A program made the position numbers and the translations under genes. The notes under the pieces were generated by a model that saw only the letters and a program-made list of their open reading frames with translations, made no database searches and was not told where the DNA came from. A stretch of DNA of 20,501 nt from Symbiodinium natans. Taxonomy: Eukaryota; Sar; Dinophyceae; Suessiales; Symbiodiniaceae. Location: NCBI GenBank assembly GCA_905221605.1, contig CAJNDS010002773.1, positions 262,367 to 282,867 on the forward strand. The letters are read 5' to 3'. Positions 1 through 8,703 of this stretch are shown here, piece by piece. The first letter of the stretch is position 1. Each line of letters begins with the position of its first letter.

Positions 1-753
1 AGGACCACGGTCAGGAAGTTCGCCCATGACTGCATCCCCACCGGGCCGCCGGTCTCGTCCCAGCCTCACAGTCTGAGGGGCGAGTCCGCGCAATGGGTCG
101 ACGACAAGCTTGAAGAAGAATGCAAGCGGGGTCAGTTGATCCGCGGCAGCTCGGCTTGGGGATCTGCGCCGTTTCCGACCAAGGAAATGCCCAGCTACAA
201 GCGGCATAGGAAGCGACGCTTGGTGGTTGACTACCGCCGTGTGAATGCCCGAATTAAGCGCTCCACGTACTATTGTCGGCGGGGTAGCGATGTGCTCGCC
301 GCCGCAGTAGGTTCGGTTTGGTATACCTTCGTGGATGCGGTTAGTGGGTTTAATCAGATTAGGAACACCAAGCGTGCTCGCGAGGTGTTGGCCATTGTGG
401 CAAGATCAGGGAAATATCTCCCTGTCGGCCTCACCTTTGGCCCGATTAACGGCCCAGATGATTTCAACTTTGTGGTTGATAGGGCCTATGCCCCCGGCAG
501 AGGTAGGCGCCTTAAGTATACTAAGGAGTGGATAGCCTACGTGGATGATCTTACTGTTAGGACGGGTAGGGTCATTGATGGGCAGTTTTTCACTGATGCC
601 CAAGCCGAGGGGGCGGTGCGCGAAGCGTGCGCCAAAGGGGCAGTCGCAGCTCCGCAGAGCGCGTCGTCTGCTCTTGAAGCCTTAGGCGTTCGCGGTGCGC
701 ACAACACCAAGCGCGCGAACCATGACGCGGCGCGCTCAGACCAGAATCACCCC
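1..753 (+). CDS. Ty3/gypsy-type reverse transcriptase, partial (5' end outside window)
   Basis: Frame 1 is open from the first base, so the protein starts upstream; the ATG-less open stretch before 136 already reads as the conserved RT lead-in (HDCIPTGPPVS, then QLIRGSSAWGSAPF). Palm motifs follow in order: VVDYRRVN (about 226), FVDAVSGFNQI (about 328), LTFGPINGPDDF (about 430) and the catalytic YVDDLTV (538-558, with both Asp present). This is the Ty3/gypsy order and would copy element RNA into cDNA. The frame stays open well beyond this point, but after about 750 it becomes Cys/Pro/Arg-rich and no longer looks like protein. No RNase H or integrase follows, so the polyprotein is truncated or rearranged. 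The end given is an estimate. The RT assignment is secure; whether it belongs to the same element as the next gene is not. Confidence 0.88.
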
Positions 754-1311
754 ACGCGCGTTCTGATGCTCAGGATGTTGGGGCTGTTCGGGTGTTTCTG
801 TGTTCAGGGCGGGTGTTTTTGGGGCGGGCCGTTTCCCAGGTCGCCGGTCTGCGGGCAGAAGGATTTTTCGTCGTTCGTCGCGTGCAGCTTCGTTCCTCTG
901 TCTCGCAGCCAGTGTTTTGCAAGCAGGCCTAGAGGTTCGGTCCAAGGTCGAAGCAGAAGCCTTAGAAGCCTTAGAGCCCAGACCTTAAGGAAACTCCCCA
1001 AACCCCCGCCGCAGCGGTTCAAGTGTGTTGTAGAGCCTAGGGTAGGTAGTCCCTCCCCGCGTTCGTGCCTGTGCACTGCGCCCCGCTGCGGGTCGCGACC
1101 AGACCGCGCGGGAGCGACCGATCGGTCGCCCGGACCTTCGTGGTCAACCACAAGGCCCCGCTGCGGGCCGTGCCCTGGCCGCGCGGGAGCGGCTGCCTAC
1201 CACTACTGCACACCGGCCCCTTGCAGCGGGCCGTGTCCTGGCCGCTCAAGGGCGCGTCAGGTTTCCCTCGCCCATCGGAGGTCCAGCAAAGCCGCGGGCC
1301 TCAGTGCCGCG
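754..1311. other. GC-rich spacer between reverse transcriptase and multidomain gene
   Basis: Frame 1 remains open here only because the DNA is GC-rich and stop-poor; the translation is Cys/Pro/Arg-rich with no motif. It probably holds the leader of the next gene. I saw no long terminal repeat, tRNA-like primer site or TATA box. The imperfect tandem repeats at 1081-1255 are listed separately. Confidence 0.5.
1081..1255 (+). repeat. Imperfect GC-rich tandem repeats (three units)
   Basis: Three related units begin at 1081 (ccccgctgcgggtcgcg), 1156 (ccccgctgcgggccgtg) and about 1217 (ccccttgcagcgggccgtg). Each continues with a similar ctggccgcgcgggagcg-like stretch. Spacing is about 75 and 61 bases. 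A related fragment (cggaccgtgtcctggtcgcg) lies beyond the multidomain gene near 5581. The units are rich in C/G inverted pairs and could form hairpins in the leader of the following gene. Confidence 0.6.
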
Positions 1312-2040
1312 ATGGGTGGAGGAGGGTCGAAGGGCAGGGGCAAGAGCAAGAGCCCAGGCCCTAAGGGCCGGAGGGGCCCGCCCACGATTGACGACGTGCA
1401 GCGCAGGCTAGTCCGATGCATGCGGCACGGCGACGCTGGTTGCAGAGGCCGGTTCGCTCCGGGCGGCCTCTACCCGGTTGATGAGTTGATCGAGCAACTT
1501 GGCATCACCATCAACCAGTACAACCAGGCGGTCGCGCACGACGCCAACCAGCGGAAGCCGAGGTTGGATACCTCGCACGCTGGCTTCCTGCGTGCCTTCC
1601 AAGGCCACTCGGCCGATTGCGGCCATCCTATGGGGTTCATCCCTGGCCCCAATGTCCTCGAGGCCGAAGACTCGCTCGAGGAAGAGGCAGCCCAAGAAGC
1701 TGAAGGTGTCGAGGAAGATAGTTCCAGCTCGGATCTTCCCGACACGCGGGCGCCTCCAGCCGCGGTCAAGGTGAAGGAGGACGAGGAGCCCGCTGATGGG
1801 GCCCATGCCGAGAGCACAGAGGAAGGGTTCCTCGAGCTCGGCCAAACGGTGGTCAGCAGCGCGAAGGAGTACCTCGCGCGGTCCGAAGCTCTTCTGAGAG
1901 CGCAGAAGCTCCAGTCGAGGATACTGGAGGTGGCGGGAACCGCGATGGTGAAGCTAGAGAAGATCACCAAGCGTGAGGAATCCCTCAAAACACTGCGCCG
2001 AGAGGGACGGCCGGGGAAGGCGCCGACGGGGAAGAGGTGT
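1312..2040 (+). CDS. Tpt1/KptA-like N-terminal lobe, first segment of the multidomain gene
   Basis: ATG at 1312 in a strong context (gccgcgatgg). The protein begins with a Gly/Lys/Arg-rich basic stretch (MGGGGSKGRGKSK). Residues about 25-100 match the N-terminal winged-helix lobe of RNA 2'-phosphotransferase (Tpt1/KptA, which removes a 2'-phosphate from spliced tRNA using NAD+): R38-H39 in the CMRHG segment, a VDELIEQLGIT helix, NQRKPRLD in place of the family's N-D-K-x-R-F, then the hallmark RAFQGHS (R94-S100). The C-terminal ADP-ribosyl-transferase lobe with the remaining catalytic Arg is absent; an acidic, low-complexity linker (EEEAAQEAEGVEEDSSSS) and a helical stretch follow. This frame continues to 2373 but stops looking like protein after about 1980-2000, where the next frame takes over. 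Likely RNA-binding rather than an active phosphotransferase (inference). Confidence 0.72.
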
Positions 2041-5000
2041 CTGACGATGGTCAGGACGCCCCCGGGGTTGCGGGGTCGAGCAGTTCCGCCAGGCCTTCAG
2101 GAGGCGGGACCGCCCAGTCCGCCCCGGCCCCAGAGGAGCCTCGCCCCAACGCTGACGGCCACTATGGATGCTCAGCTCCTGGATGCGGGCTGGCCTTTGA
2201 GTCGCTGGTGCAGTACCACTTGCATCAGGCGGCCTGCCATGGCGCCTCTCTTCCGCCCAACCTGGGGATCAGCCCCTCCGCACCTCTTGACCCTTTTCGT
2301 CAAGACTGGCGGGGACGGTTGTTCCGCCGAGGAAAGGACGGTGAGTATGGGGAGGTGCCCATGCTCCGAGTGATTCGGTACCACAAAGCCAACGGGTACG
2401 ATCACTCGAAGGTCCCGCTCCTGAAGAGAGGGGACCGAATCCAGCTTGAGGACGGGTCGCACCACATTTATGGTGGTAGTCATCCGCCGGGGTGGCTTCG
2501 CGATGACCCGGAGCTGGATCCCGCTCCAGAGAGCAGCAGTGGAGGGTCCACGCCCAAGAGCGAGCCCAAAGAGGAGGCCGAGCCGAGACCTCCGCGGGAA
2601 GCCGCTCCGCACGGGCGGGCCCTCGAGCCGCCGAAGGGCGACGTTCAGCAACGCCTTGCAGAGCGTCGTTCCAAGCGGGATTATTCGCCAGACCTGGTGA
2701 CGCCTCTTGACGATCTCCATGCCCAGGAGATCGATTCCTTCTTCGCGGGCGACCCAGCCGCGGACAGCCTTGACGTCACTCTGATGCGCGCCGAGGTTCG
2801 CACTGAGTCCCACCTCAAAGTTGGCCGGGAGGAGAAAGAGCCCCTGGTCAAGGAGGAACAGGAGGAGGAAGCTGAGGTTGTCAAAGACGAGGAGGTCTCG
2901 GTTGAGATGGAGGAGGGCACCGCGGATGAGGCGGACGATGTCGCCCTCCCAGCCAACCGAGCCTGCGTCGAAGGCCGCTTTTACCCCTACGGCAGCTGGC
3001 GGTGCTTCTTCTGCGAAGCCATTAACCCGGTCACCGAGGACCAGTGCCTCACCACGCACGCGGGCGGCCCGAACGCGGGCGCCCCGTGCGACGGCCGATG
3101 GATCAACGGGATCGACATCGGGTGGTGGGAGGTAGATCCTCAAACCGCGCCGGAGCAATGGCGGCGGAGGTTTTCTGCCGAAGAGCTTGAAGAACAGCAA
3201 GCGCGGGCAGATGCCGCGAGGCTTCTCAGCGATGAGGAACTCGCTGAAGCCCTCCAGGCGGCCGAGGAGGCGCAGGCGGCCGAGCGCGCCAAGAAGCGGG
3301 AGCGGCGCCAGGCGGAGAAGGCAGAGCGCGATGATCACATCAGCGAGGCGCTCCGCATAGCAGGGTGGCAGTGCCCTAACTGCTATGAATGGAACCTTTC
3401 ATTCAGGCAGCTGTGCTTTCGGTGCAGCACGCCTCTCCGCTTGGCAGAGGTCGTTTCCCGCGGGATCCCTGATCCGCGGCGCGGCGAAGAGAGGGACTCG
3501 GGCTCCGAGAGCAGCCAGGACGAGCTGGAGTACGAGATCCTTCTGGCCAATCGTGCGATGGACCAAGAAACCATCCAACCTCTTCTTAGAAACAAACACA
3601 AGAAGAGGGGCGGCAAGAGACGTCGCGAAGAGGCGACGTACGGCAAGGGCCGCGACCCTTGGAGTGCTTGGGCAGACGCCCGTGGCAAGGGCCAGGGCAA
3701 GCCGAAGGGCAGAGGCAAGTCCGATGCCAAGGGCAAGCCCAAGGGGAGGGGCAAGTACGCCTGGGGCGCTTTCGCCGCGGGCATTGTTGCCGCGCTCCAA
3801 CCCCGCCCAAGCACAAGCTGGGTCCCAGCCTTCCCGTGCGGGTCGGCCCGGCCGCCGCCAAGTGTTCCGCTTCCGCCGCGGACCCCCTTTTTCCTGGGTC
3901 GCGGGCTCCTCAATCGGTTGATGCACGCCCTCAACGGGAACATCAACGGCTGGTGGGGCCTGGCGGCTGCAGCGTCGGCGCCGATTGCCTTGCAGTTGCA
4001 CCGCGGGGTTGTGCATGTTGTCGAGGACTCCATGCACGCGGTTGCAACGGTTTCGGCCGACGTTGTCGAGGAAATCGGTCATGGGGCCAGGCGGACCGTG
4101 TGGGTCGCCGGAACAGCCATCACTCTGGTAGTAGTGATTTTGTGCGGCGCTGTTCTGTGGTACGTGAGTCGTGCCGTTGCCAATCGCATTGCGCATATGC
4201 GACATGGCAACACCGCGGCCCCTGAGGCGCGGCTGTCTCAACTCCTTGGCTCTGAAGCGACGTTTGAGGTCGCGAGCTCCAAGAAAGGGGTGACCCATAA
4301 GGTTTGGGTGCACCTCAAGGAGGAGACAGCTGCCTGTGGCTGTCGTGCTTACCTGGCAGAGGGACGTTGCGGGCATTGCGATGCCGCAATGGACACCGCT
4401 CGTTCCCTAGGGTTTTTGCACGCGGCCCAGCGAGGCGCGGGTCCTGCGCTCACAGACTCCATTCGGAGTACCGCCTCCGAAGCCCTGGCTAAGGGTAAGG
4501 TTGTGTTGGGTTTGGGGAACAGTGAAGGATGTTTCTCCCAACTTGCGGCCAAGAGCCGCGGGCTCTCCTGCTTTCAGGGGCTCGCGGGTCGTGACCTGGC
4601 CGCGGCCCCAGCAGATAGAGCGAGCGCAGCCCACGCACAGTCCGGCTCCGTGCAACGTGCCGCCACTGCCACTGTGGCGCGCACACCCAGCCGGAGGAAC
4701 AAGGGCCCAGCCCCCGCTAGGAGTTCTCCAGTCAAAGAAGCGGAATTCCTTGCGGGCGGGCCATACGTTCAGGCCGCCCAAACGCTGCTTGGGTCTGGAG
4801 CAGCAGAGGATGTGATCTACATCCGGGCGTACAGCTTAGATTGCCCATCCTGCATCGAGGCAATCGAAGCGTCGCTTGGCAAGGGCGCAAGCGTTCGGAT
4901 TGTCGCCGACATGGGACAATGCCACCGCACCAAACTTCAGTGGCAAGCGCTGAAACGCTTGGCGGCGGCAGGTGCCGAGGTGAAGGTGGGTTGTGGCACA

Positions 5001-5360
5001 TCCGTGCGCGACGCCTATGCTCGCGACGGCCGCGGGGCTAAAGTAGGTACCGGGATTCAAGGGCTGCACCATGCCAAGGCCCTTTGCCTACTGCGGCCTG
5101 ATGGCGCGGTGGTGCTGATTGGGAGCCTCAATTTTACCACAAGCAGCAAAGCCAATGCGGAGGCAGGGCTTAAGCTTGAGATCCCCAAGACGCACCCCGT
5201 CGCACAGTCCTACATCGAGGATTTCCAGAGGGTGTCGGCTGAGGCATTCTCCCTCGATGAGGCGGTCGCAAGGCGCCCTCAGTTGGAGCGAGCCAGTAGC
5301 TCCAACGTTGCTGGCAACGCCACTCGTGCCCTCAACACTGCTCCACAGGGTATCGAGTAG
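1977..5360 (+). CDS. Multidomain zinc-finger / SWIM / PLD-like nuclease, second segment of the gene
   Basis: The frame opens after a stop at 1974 and ends at TAG 5358-5360. It has no convincing ATG near its start (2037 is GTG; the upstream sequence GEGADGEEVSDDG is already protein-like), so it is probably the continuation of the 1312 ORF after a -1 shift. Numbering from 2037: C2H2 finger C45-x4-C50-x12-H63-x4-H68; acidic and Lys-rich linkers; RanBP2-like fingers at WRCFFCEAIN (about 2998) and WQCPNCYEWN...CFRC (about 3366); Lys/Gly/Arg tract; hydrophobic segment 687-710 (ITLVVVILCGAVLW); SWIM finger C767-x-C769...C778-x-H780; C-terminal PLD-like domain with H1012-x-K1014, an Asp eight residues on, then GSLNFTT. 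A single HxK/GSxN unit resembles the PLD nuclease family (Nuc, mitoPLD) that cuts nucleic acids. No introns are evident. It could be the gag-like or accessory ORF of a retroelement, or a retroposed host gene. Confidence 0.75.
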   Translation, partial: GIPQNTAPRGTAGEGADGEEVSDDGQDAPGVAGSSSSARPSGGGTAQSAPAPEEPRPNADGHYGCSAPGCGLAFESLVQYHLHQAACHGASLPPNLGISPSAPLDPFRQDWRGRLFRRGKDGEYGEVPMLRVIRYHKANGYDHSKVPLLKRGDRIQLEDGSHHIYGGSHPPGWLRDDPELDPAPESSSGGSTPKSEPKEEAEPRPPREAAPHGRALEPPKGDVQQRLAERRSKRDYSPDLVTPLDDLHAQEIDSFFAGDPAADSLDVTLMRAEVRTESHLKVGREEKEPLVKEEQEEEAEVVKDEEVSVEMEEGTADEADDVALPANRACVEGRFYPYGSWRCFFCEAINPVTEDQCLTTHAGGPNAGAPCDGRWINGIDIGWWEVDPQTAPEQWRRRFSAEELEEQQARADAARLLSDEELAEALQAAEEAQAAERAKKRERRQAEKAERDDHISEALRIAGWQCPNCYEWNLSFRQLCFRCSTPLRLAEVVSRGIPDPRRGEERDSGSESSQDELEYEILLANRAMDQETIQPLLRNKHKKRGGKRRREEATYGKGRDPWSAWADARGKGQGKPKGRGKSDAKGKPKGRGKYAWGAFAAGIVAALQPRPSTSWVPAFPCGSARPPPSVPLPPRTPFFLGRGLLNRLMHALNGNINGWWGLAAAASAPIALQLHRGVVHVVEDSMHAVATVSADVVEEIGHGARRTVWVAGTAITLVVVILCGAVLWYVSRAVANRIAHMRHGNTAAPEARLSQLLGSEATFEVASSKKGVTHKVWVHLKEETAACGCRAYLAEGRCGHCDAAMDTARSLGFLHAAQRGAGPALTDSIRSTASEALAKGKVVLGLGNSEGCFSQLAAKSRGLSCFQGLAGRDLAAAPADRASAAHAQSGSVQRAATATVARTPSRRNKGPAPARSSPVKEAEFLAGGPYVQAAQTLLGSGAAEDVIYIRAYSLDCPSCIEAIEASLGKGASVRIVADMGQCHRTKLQWQALKRLAAAGAEVKVGCGTSVRDAYARDGRGAKVGTGIQGLHHAKALCLLRPDGAVVLIGSLNFTTSSKANAEAGLKLEIPKTHPVAQSYIEDFQRVSAEAFSLDEAVARRPQLERASSSNVAGNATRALNTAPQGIE
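2998..3440 (+). other. Pair of RanBP2-type zinc fingers separated by a helical coil
   Basis: Within the large ORF. The second finger (WQCPNCYEW-N-...LCFRC) keeps the RanBP2 spacing W-x-C-x2-C-x3-N-x6-C-x2-C exactly. The first (WRCFFCEAIN-PVTEDQC) starts the same way, but its last Cys comes after an insertion rich in Gly/Ala/Pro. Between them lies an Ala/Glu/Arg-rich segment that should be helical. RanBP2 fingers bind single-stranded RNA or ubiquitin; with the Tpt1-like lobe, RNA is the simpler guess. Confidence 0.7.
4332..4388 (+). other. SWIM-type zinc finger
   Basis: CGCRAYLAEGRCGH fits the C-x-C-x(n)-C-x-H SWIM pattern and is preceded by a short beta-strand-like VWVHLKEET, as in SWIM domains of MuDR-type transposases and related proteins. 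It lies about 60 residues after the transmembrane segment. Confidence 0.65.
4790..5240 (+). other. Phospholipase-D-like (HxK) nuclease domain
   Basis: C-terminal domain of the large ORF. It shows a beta strand (VIYIRAYSLDC), a helix (IEAIEASLGKGASVRIVAD), LKRLAAAGAEVKV, then the catalytic LHHAKALCLL (H at 5070-5072) and GSLNFTTSS. The Asp that normally sits six residues after the Lys is here eight away (RPDG). One HxK copy implies that activity would need a dimer, as in Nuc and mitoPLD. Confidence 0.75.
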
Positions 5361-6142
5361 GCTGCGGCCAGATGGCGCGGCGTGGTATGCATCCACGCAT
5401 TATCAGAGCAGGCGTTGCAGCACGGCACGTTGCATCGCCAACCTTTTGGCACTTTCTTTGCTTGACTGCGGGCGAAAAGCCGCGGCAGGTTGGAAACCTG
5501 CCCATTTTGCATTCCCCGCACTTTTCTCCTCCGCCCTGCCTGTGGCCCCTCGTGCTGAGAGTGCTCTTTTGCAGGTGCTGCGGACCGTGTCCTGGTCGCG
5601 GCAATGCGCTCGCCGAAGCGCGTGTGAGTTGCATTGCCTGCGGCACGAGCCATGTGCGCGGCTCTCACTGAGTCTGGTAGCCCGTAGGGTAGTTCCGGAT
5701 AGGTGAGTAGCCGTAGCCGTAGCTTAGGACCGGTAGTGTACAGTGTACCATTTGTACCATAGTCTGCGTACTGGCAGCTAGAGACCAGCTCGAGGATTCA
5801 AGAGCCTCGCCCACCAGCAAAAGGGTGAGGACCTCCTGGGAAAGGGTGGTTAAGGGTTGCTGAGGGTTGCCGTCGTCGTGCGTTCGTGTGGTGGTGCGGG
5901 CTAGCGTCCCTGCCGCATGCCAATGCTCATGATGTGCGGACCACCGCGCGCACGCGACACCCTCTCCCTTCCCTTTCTGTGTTCAGCGCGAGTGCCTGCT
6001 GCACTCCGAGCTCGAGATGAGCTGGAAGCCTCGGCTGAGGGGCGAATGTGAGCAGGTCTAAGCACGCACGTTGCATGTGCAGAGCTGCCAGAACCAGTAC
6101 TGTAGTTTTCTTTGCATGTGTAGGTTTGCAATTCGTTTCAAT
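5361..6142. other. Non-coding 3' flank of the multidomain gene
   Basis: No convincing gene. GC content falls steadily from the gene end. A short tandem of ccgtag units lies near 5710-5722 (gtagccgtagccgtag), which echoes the first eight bases of the dinoflagellate spliced leader. A gtaccat direct repeat sits near 5745-5760. No poly-A signal or terminal repeat was recognised. Confidence 0.45.
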
Positions 6143-6159
6143 GCCAATTTTGGCTCAAG
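6143..6159 (+). other. Relict dinoflagellate spliced leader (DinoSL)
   Basis: The bases gccaattttggctcaag equal the last 16 bases of the conserved dinoflagellate trans-spliced leader with one extra A. The first part of the leader (ccgta) is degraded to caat. Such relicts arise when a spliced-leader-capped mRNA is reverse transcribed and inserted. The following 180 bases (6160-6339) show no open reading frame, so any retroposed gene is decayed or only its 5' end remains. Confidence 0.65.
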
Positions 6160-6339
6160 TACCGAGCTTGTGCCTTTGAGCACGGTAGTGTCGTACAGTA
6201 GCTCTTAGGTTGCTGTGCGGTCCGACCGGACGCACTCAGGCGTAGCTGCACAAGTGCTTGAACTCGCGAAGTCGTAAAACAGCGTGGCCGGGCTGTGATT
6301 GCATTGGCTTAGTGCAAGTCCAGAACCGGTCGACTTCAC

Positions 6340-7303
6340 AATGTATTGAATATGATATATTATATGTATATATATATATATATATCATATTGAATATCAT
6401 ATATATTAAATTTATATATTATATATTATATATGATATATTAGATATTAGACATTAAATATTATATATTATACATCATATATAAAATATTATGTATAATA
6501 TATAATATATTATACATTATATATGATATATTATCTTAATATATATAATATATAATATATTATATTTATATAATTATATTATATTATATTTATATATTAT
6601 ATATATTATATGATATATTATATTAGACACTAAATAAATATTATATATTATATATTTATAAAATATAATATATATATATAATTATATATGACATATATTT
6701 ATATATTTATTATATTATATATTATATTATTTAACTTATATATTATATAATATATATTACAAGTTATGTATTATAAATTACGTTTATAAGTTATATGTTA
6801 TATGCTAATGATATATTAAATACTATGTACTATATATTTAATTATATATTGAAAAAATATGATATATATATATATGTTATATCAAATATTGAATATTATA
6901 ACCATATAATATATTTATATATTATTTGTTATATTATATTTGCAATTTTTGTATATACTATGTTGTATATTCTTTTATTATCTATTGTTGTATATATATA
7001 TAGTGGTATATTGCATGTTGTATATAATATATAATATATACTATATATTATATCGCATCTTATGTATTAAAGTTCATATATTCTACATAATGTGTTATAT
7101 ACTATATATTACTTATTTTATGTTACATATTGTATATGATATGTTATGTACTATATACTATATACAACATACCATATATTATATGTTATATATTATATAT
7201 TATATATTCTATCATATATTATATATTATATCTTATATATTACATATTTTATATTGTACATTATATATATATATTATCTCATATTATACATATATATGTA
7301 TAT
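6340..7303. repeat. AT-only low-complexity island
   Basis: Nearly one kilobase made almost wholly of A and T, dominated by tatata, atatta and ttatat runs, with rare G or C. Edges are sharp: ordinary sequence ends about 6340 and resumes about 7304 (ttctgtattcccgc). The Ile/Tyr-rich reading frames through it are artefacts of the ATA/TAT repeats. It would melt easily and fold into many hairpins. Confidence 0.9.
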
Positions 7304-8690
7304 GTTCTGTATTCCCGCATGCATGAAACATGCTCGCAAACTCATGCTTGGCGCCACGCAGCCACGTCGTTGTTTAACGCCTGGTTTTCCCACATCGGCA
7401 TACGCTGTCAGCACATGGAACAAGCTCAGCGCATCCGTTACATTTTTGTTGGTCGGTACATCTTGCACTGAGGCCCAGGCCCGGATAACATCGTTAACAT
7501 CACGGATATGGCCTAAGTGCATGCGTCGCAGACTCAGCGAGCTGGCCATAAATTAGAATAGGGTTTGAGGTCTTTATAGCATATTGATAAAGGGACCATA
7601 AGGGAATGCTATTAGAAATTATTCCGACCCCTATAAGGAGCTTTACCCTCACCACTTCCTGGGCCGCTTGTGACGAAAACGCACTCTTCGGGCTCGTGGG
7701 CTGCAGGACACTGTACGATCCGAACTGTTGGTTCCACCTTGACCGAGCGCAGGGTTTAGGACTCAGACAAAAAAATACTCCTCTGGTGAGTGCTACCAAT
7801 GCGAGTTGACATAAACCTTTTGCAGCAGGACGAATCACAGCAGCCTGAAAGGCCAGCAAGCGGCGAGCAAACAAATGCATAGGTCCAACGACACAGGCCC
7901 CGGAAGAGGAGTTTCCCTAAGCTCCTTCATGCAGATGGGGATTTTTGGATGGCAGAGAGGGCAAGTCCCAATGAAGACCGCAAGGGTCCTTGTCACTTCC
8001 TGACCCCTCGGCGCTCGGCGCTGGACAGGCTGATGAAAGGGTGTGACAAGTGCCCAGAGCTCTGGACAGAGTTCCGGGGTGCTACGTAGGGCTCGGCCCA
8101 GAATGAATTGAAAAAGCCCAGCCCTCGCGCATTGTCGCACCGTTACACCTGTTCACGCCTGTTCCGACTCAGCGGGTTCATGGCGACCAGATTTTGGCTG
8201 ACAACTGTTTCACGCAGGTTTTGATTTCGCATATCCGAGATTTTTCTTTGTCCGGCCTCACCATGGCACTGGGGCAGCAACATCCTCGGACTTTCTCTGG
8301 GAATCTAGCTGCTGTTTCGCCGGTGAGGCTACTCGGCTGTGGGACCCACACAAGCAGACTCGATTTTGATTCAACAACCTCGTTCTAATCTTTTGCGCTT
8401 TCTGCGAAGAAGCTAAGTCTCCAGCAATGCTTGCATTGGGCTCCATTGTTGCATGTGCCCTGACCACGTCATTGGGCGGGAAGCGGCCAAGGTTTCAAGG
8501 TTTCCGGGGGGGGGGGAGGGGGGAATTCAAGGTTTAGATGGGTTTAGGGCTGAGTAAAGTTTAGGGTTTTTTTTCAACTGTTCGCGGGTGGGAACTTATT
8601 GGGAAAGCCTCAGGAGCAGACAAGAACTTCCCTCAGCAATCCTCGCGGATTGAGGAGAACTTCCCAGAAGTTGGGGAAGACAGTGAATCC
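7304..8690. other. Unassigned single-copy sequence
   Basis: Mixed-composition sequence with only short reading frames on both strands (60-126 codons) and no motif I recognise. A minus-strand frame at 7500-7880 and a plus-strand frame at 8194-8388 are open but lack coding character. A G-run lies at about 8506-8523. Small exons could be hidden, but unlike the 10-20 kb part I could not chain any. Confidence 0.4.
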
Positions 8691-8703
8691 AAGAGTTAAG
8701 GAA

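Noticed and set aside
136-2373. One 745-codon protein joining the reverse transcriptase to the Tpt1-like lobe
   Set aside because: The frame is open throughout, but 754-1311 translates to Cys/Pro/Arg-rich sequence without motifs and 2040-2373 is better read in the next frame. A fresh ATG in good context at 1312 starts the second gene.
2172-4376. Long minus-strand open frames (388 and 325 codons)
   Set aside because: They lie opposite the multidomain gene and result from its GC-rich third positions; the plus strand carries the zinc-finger and PLD motifs.
6258-7556. Several Ile/Tyr-rich open frames
   Set aside because: Direct translation of TA-type low-complexity DNA.
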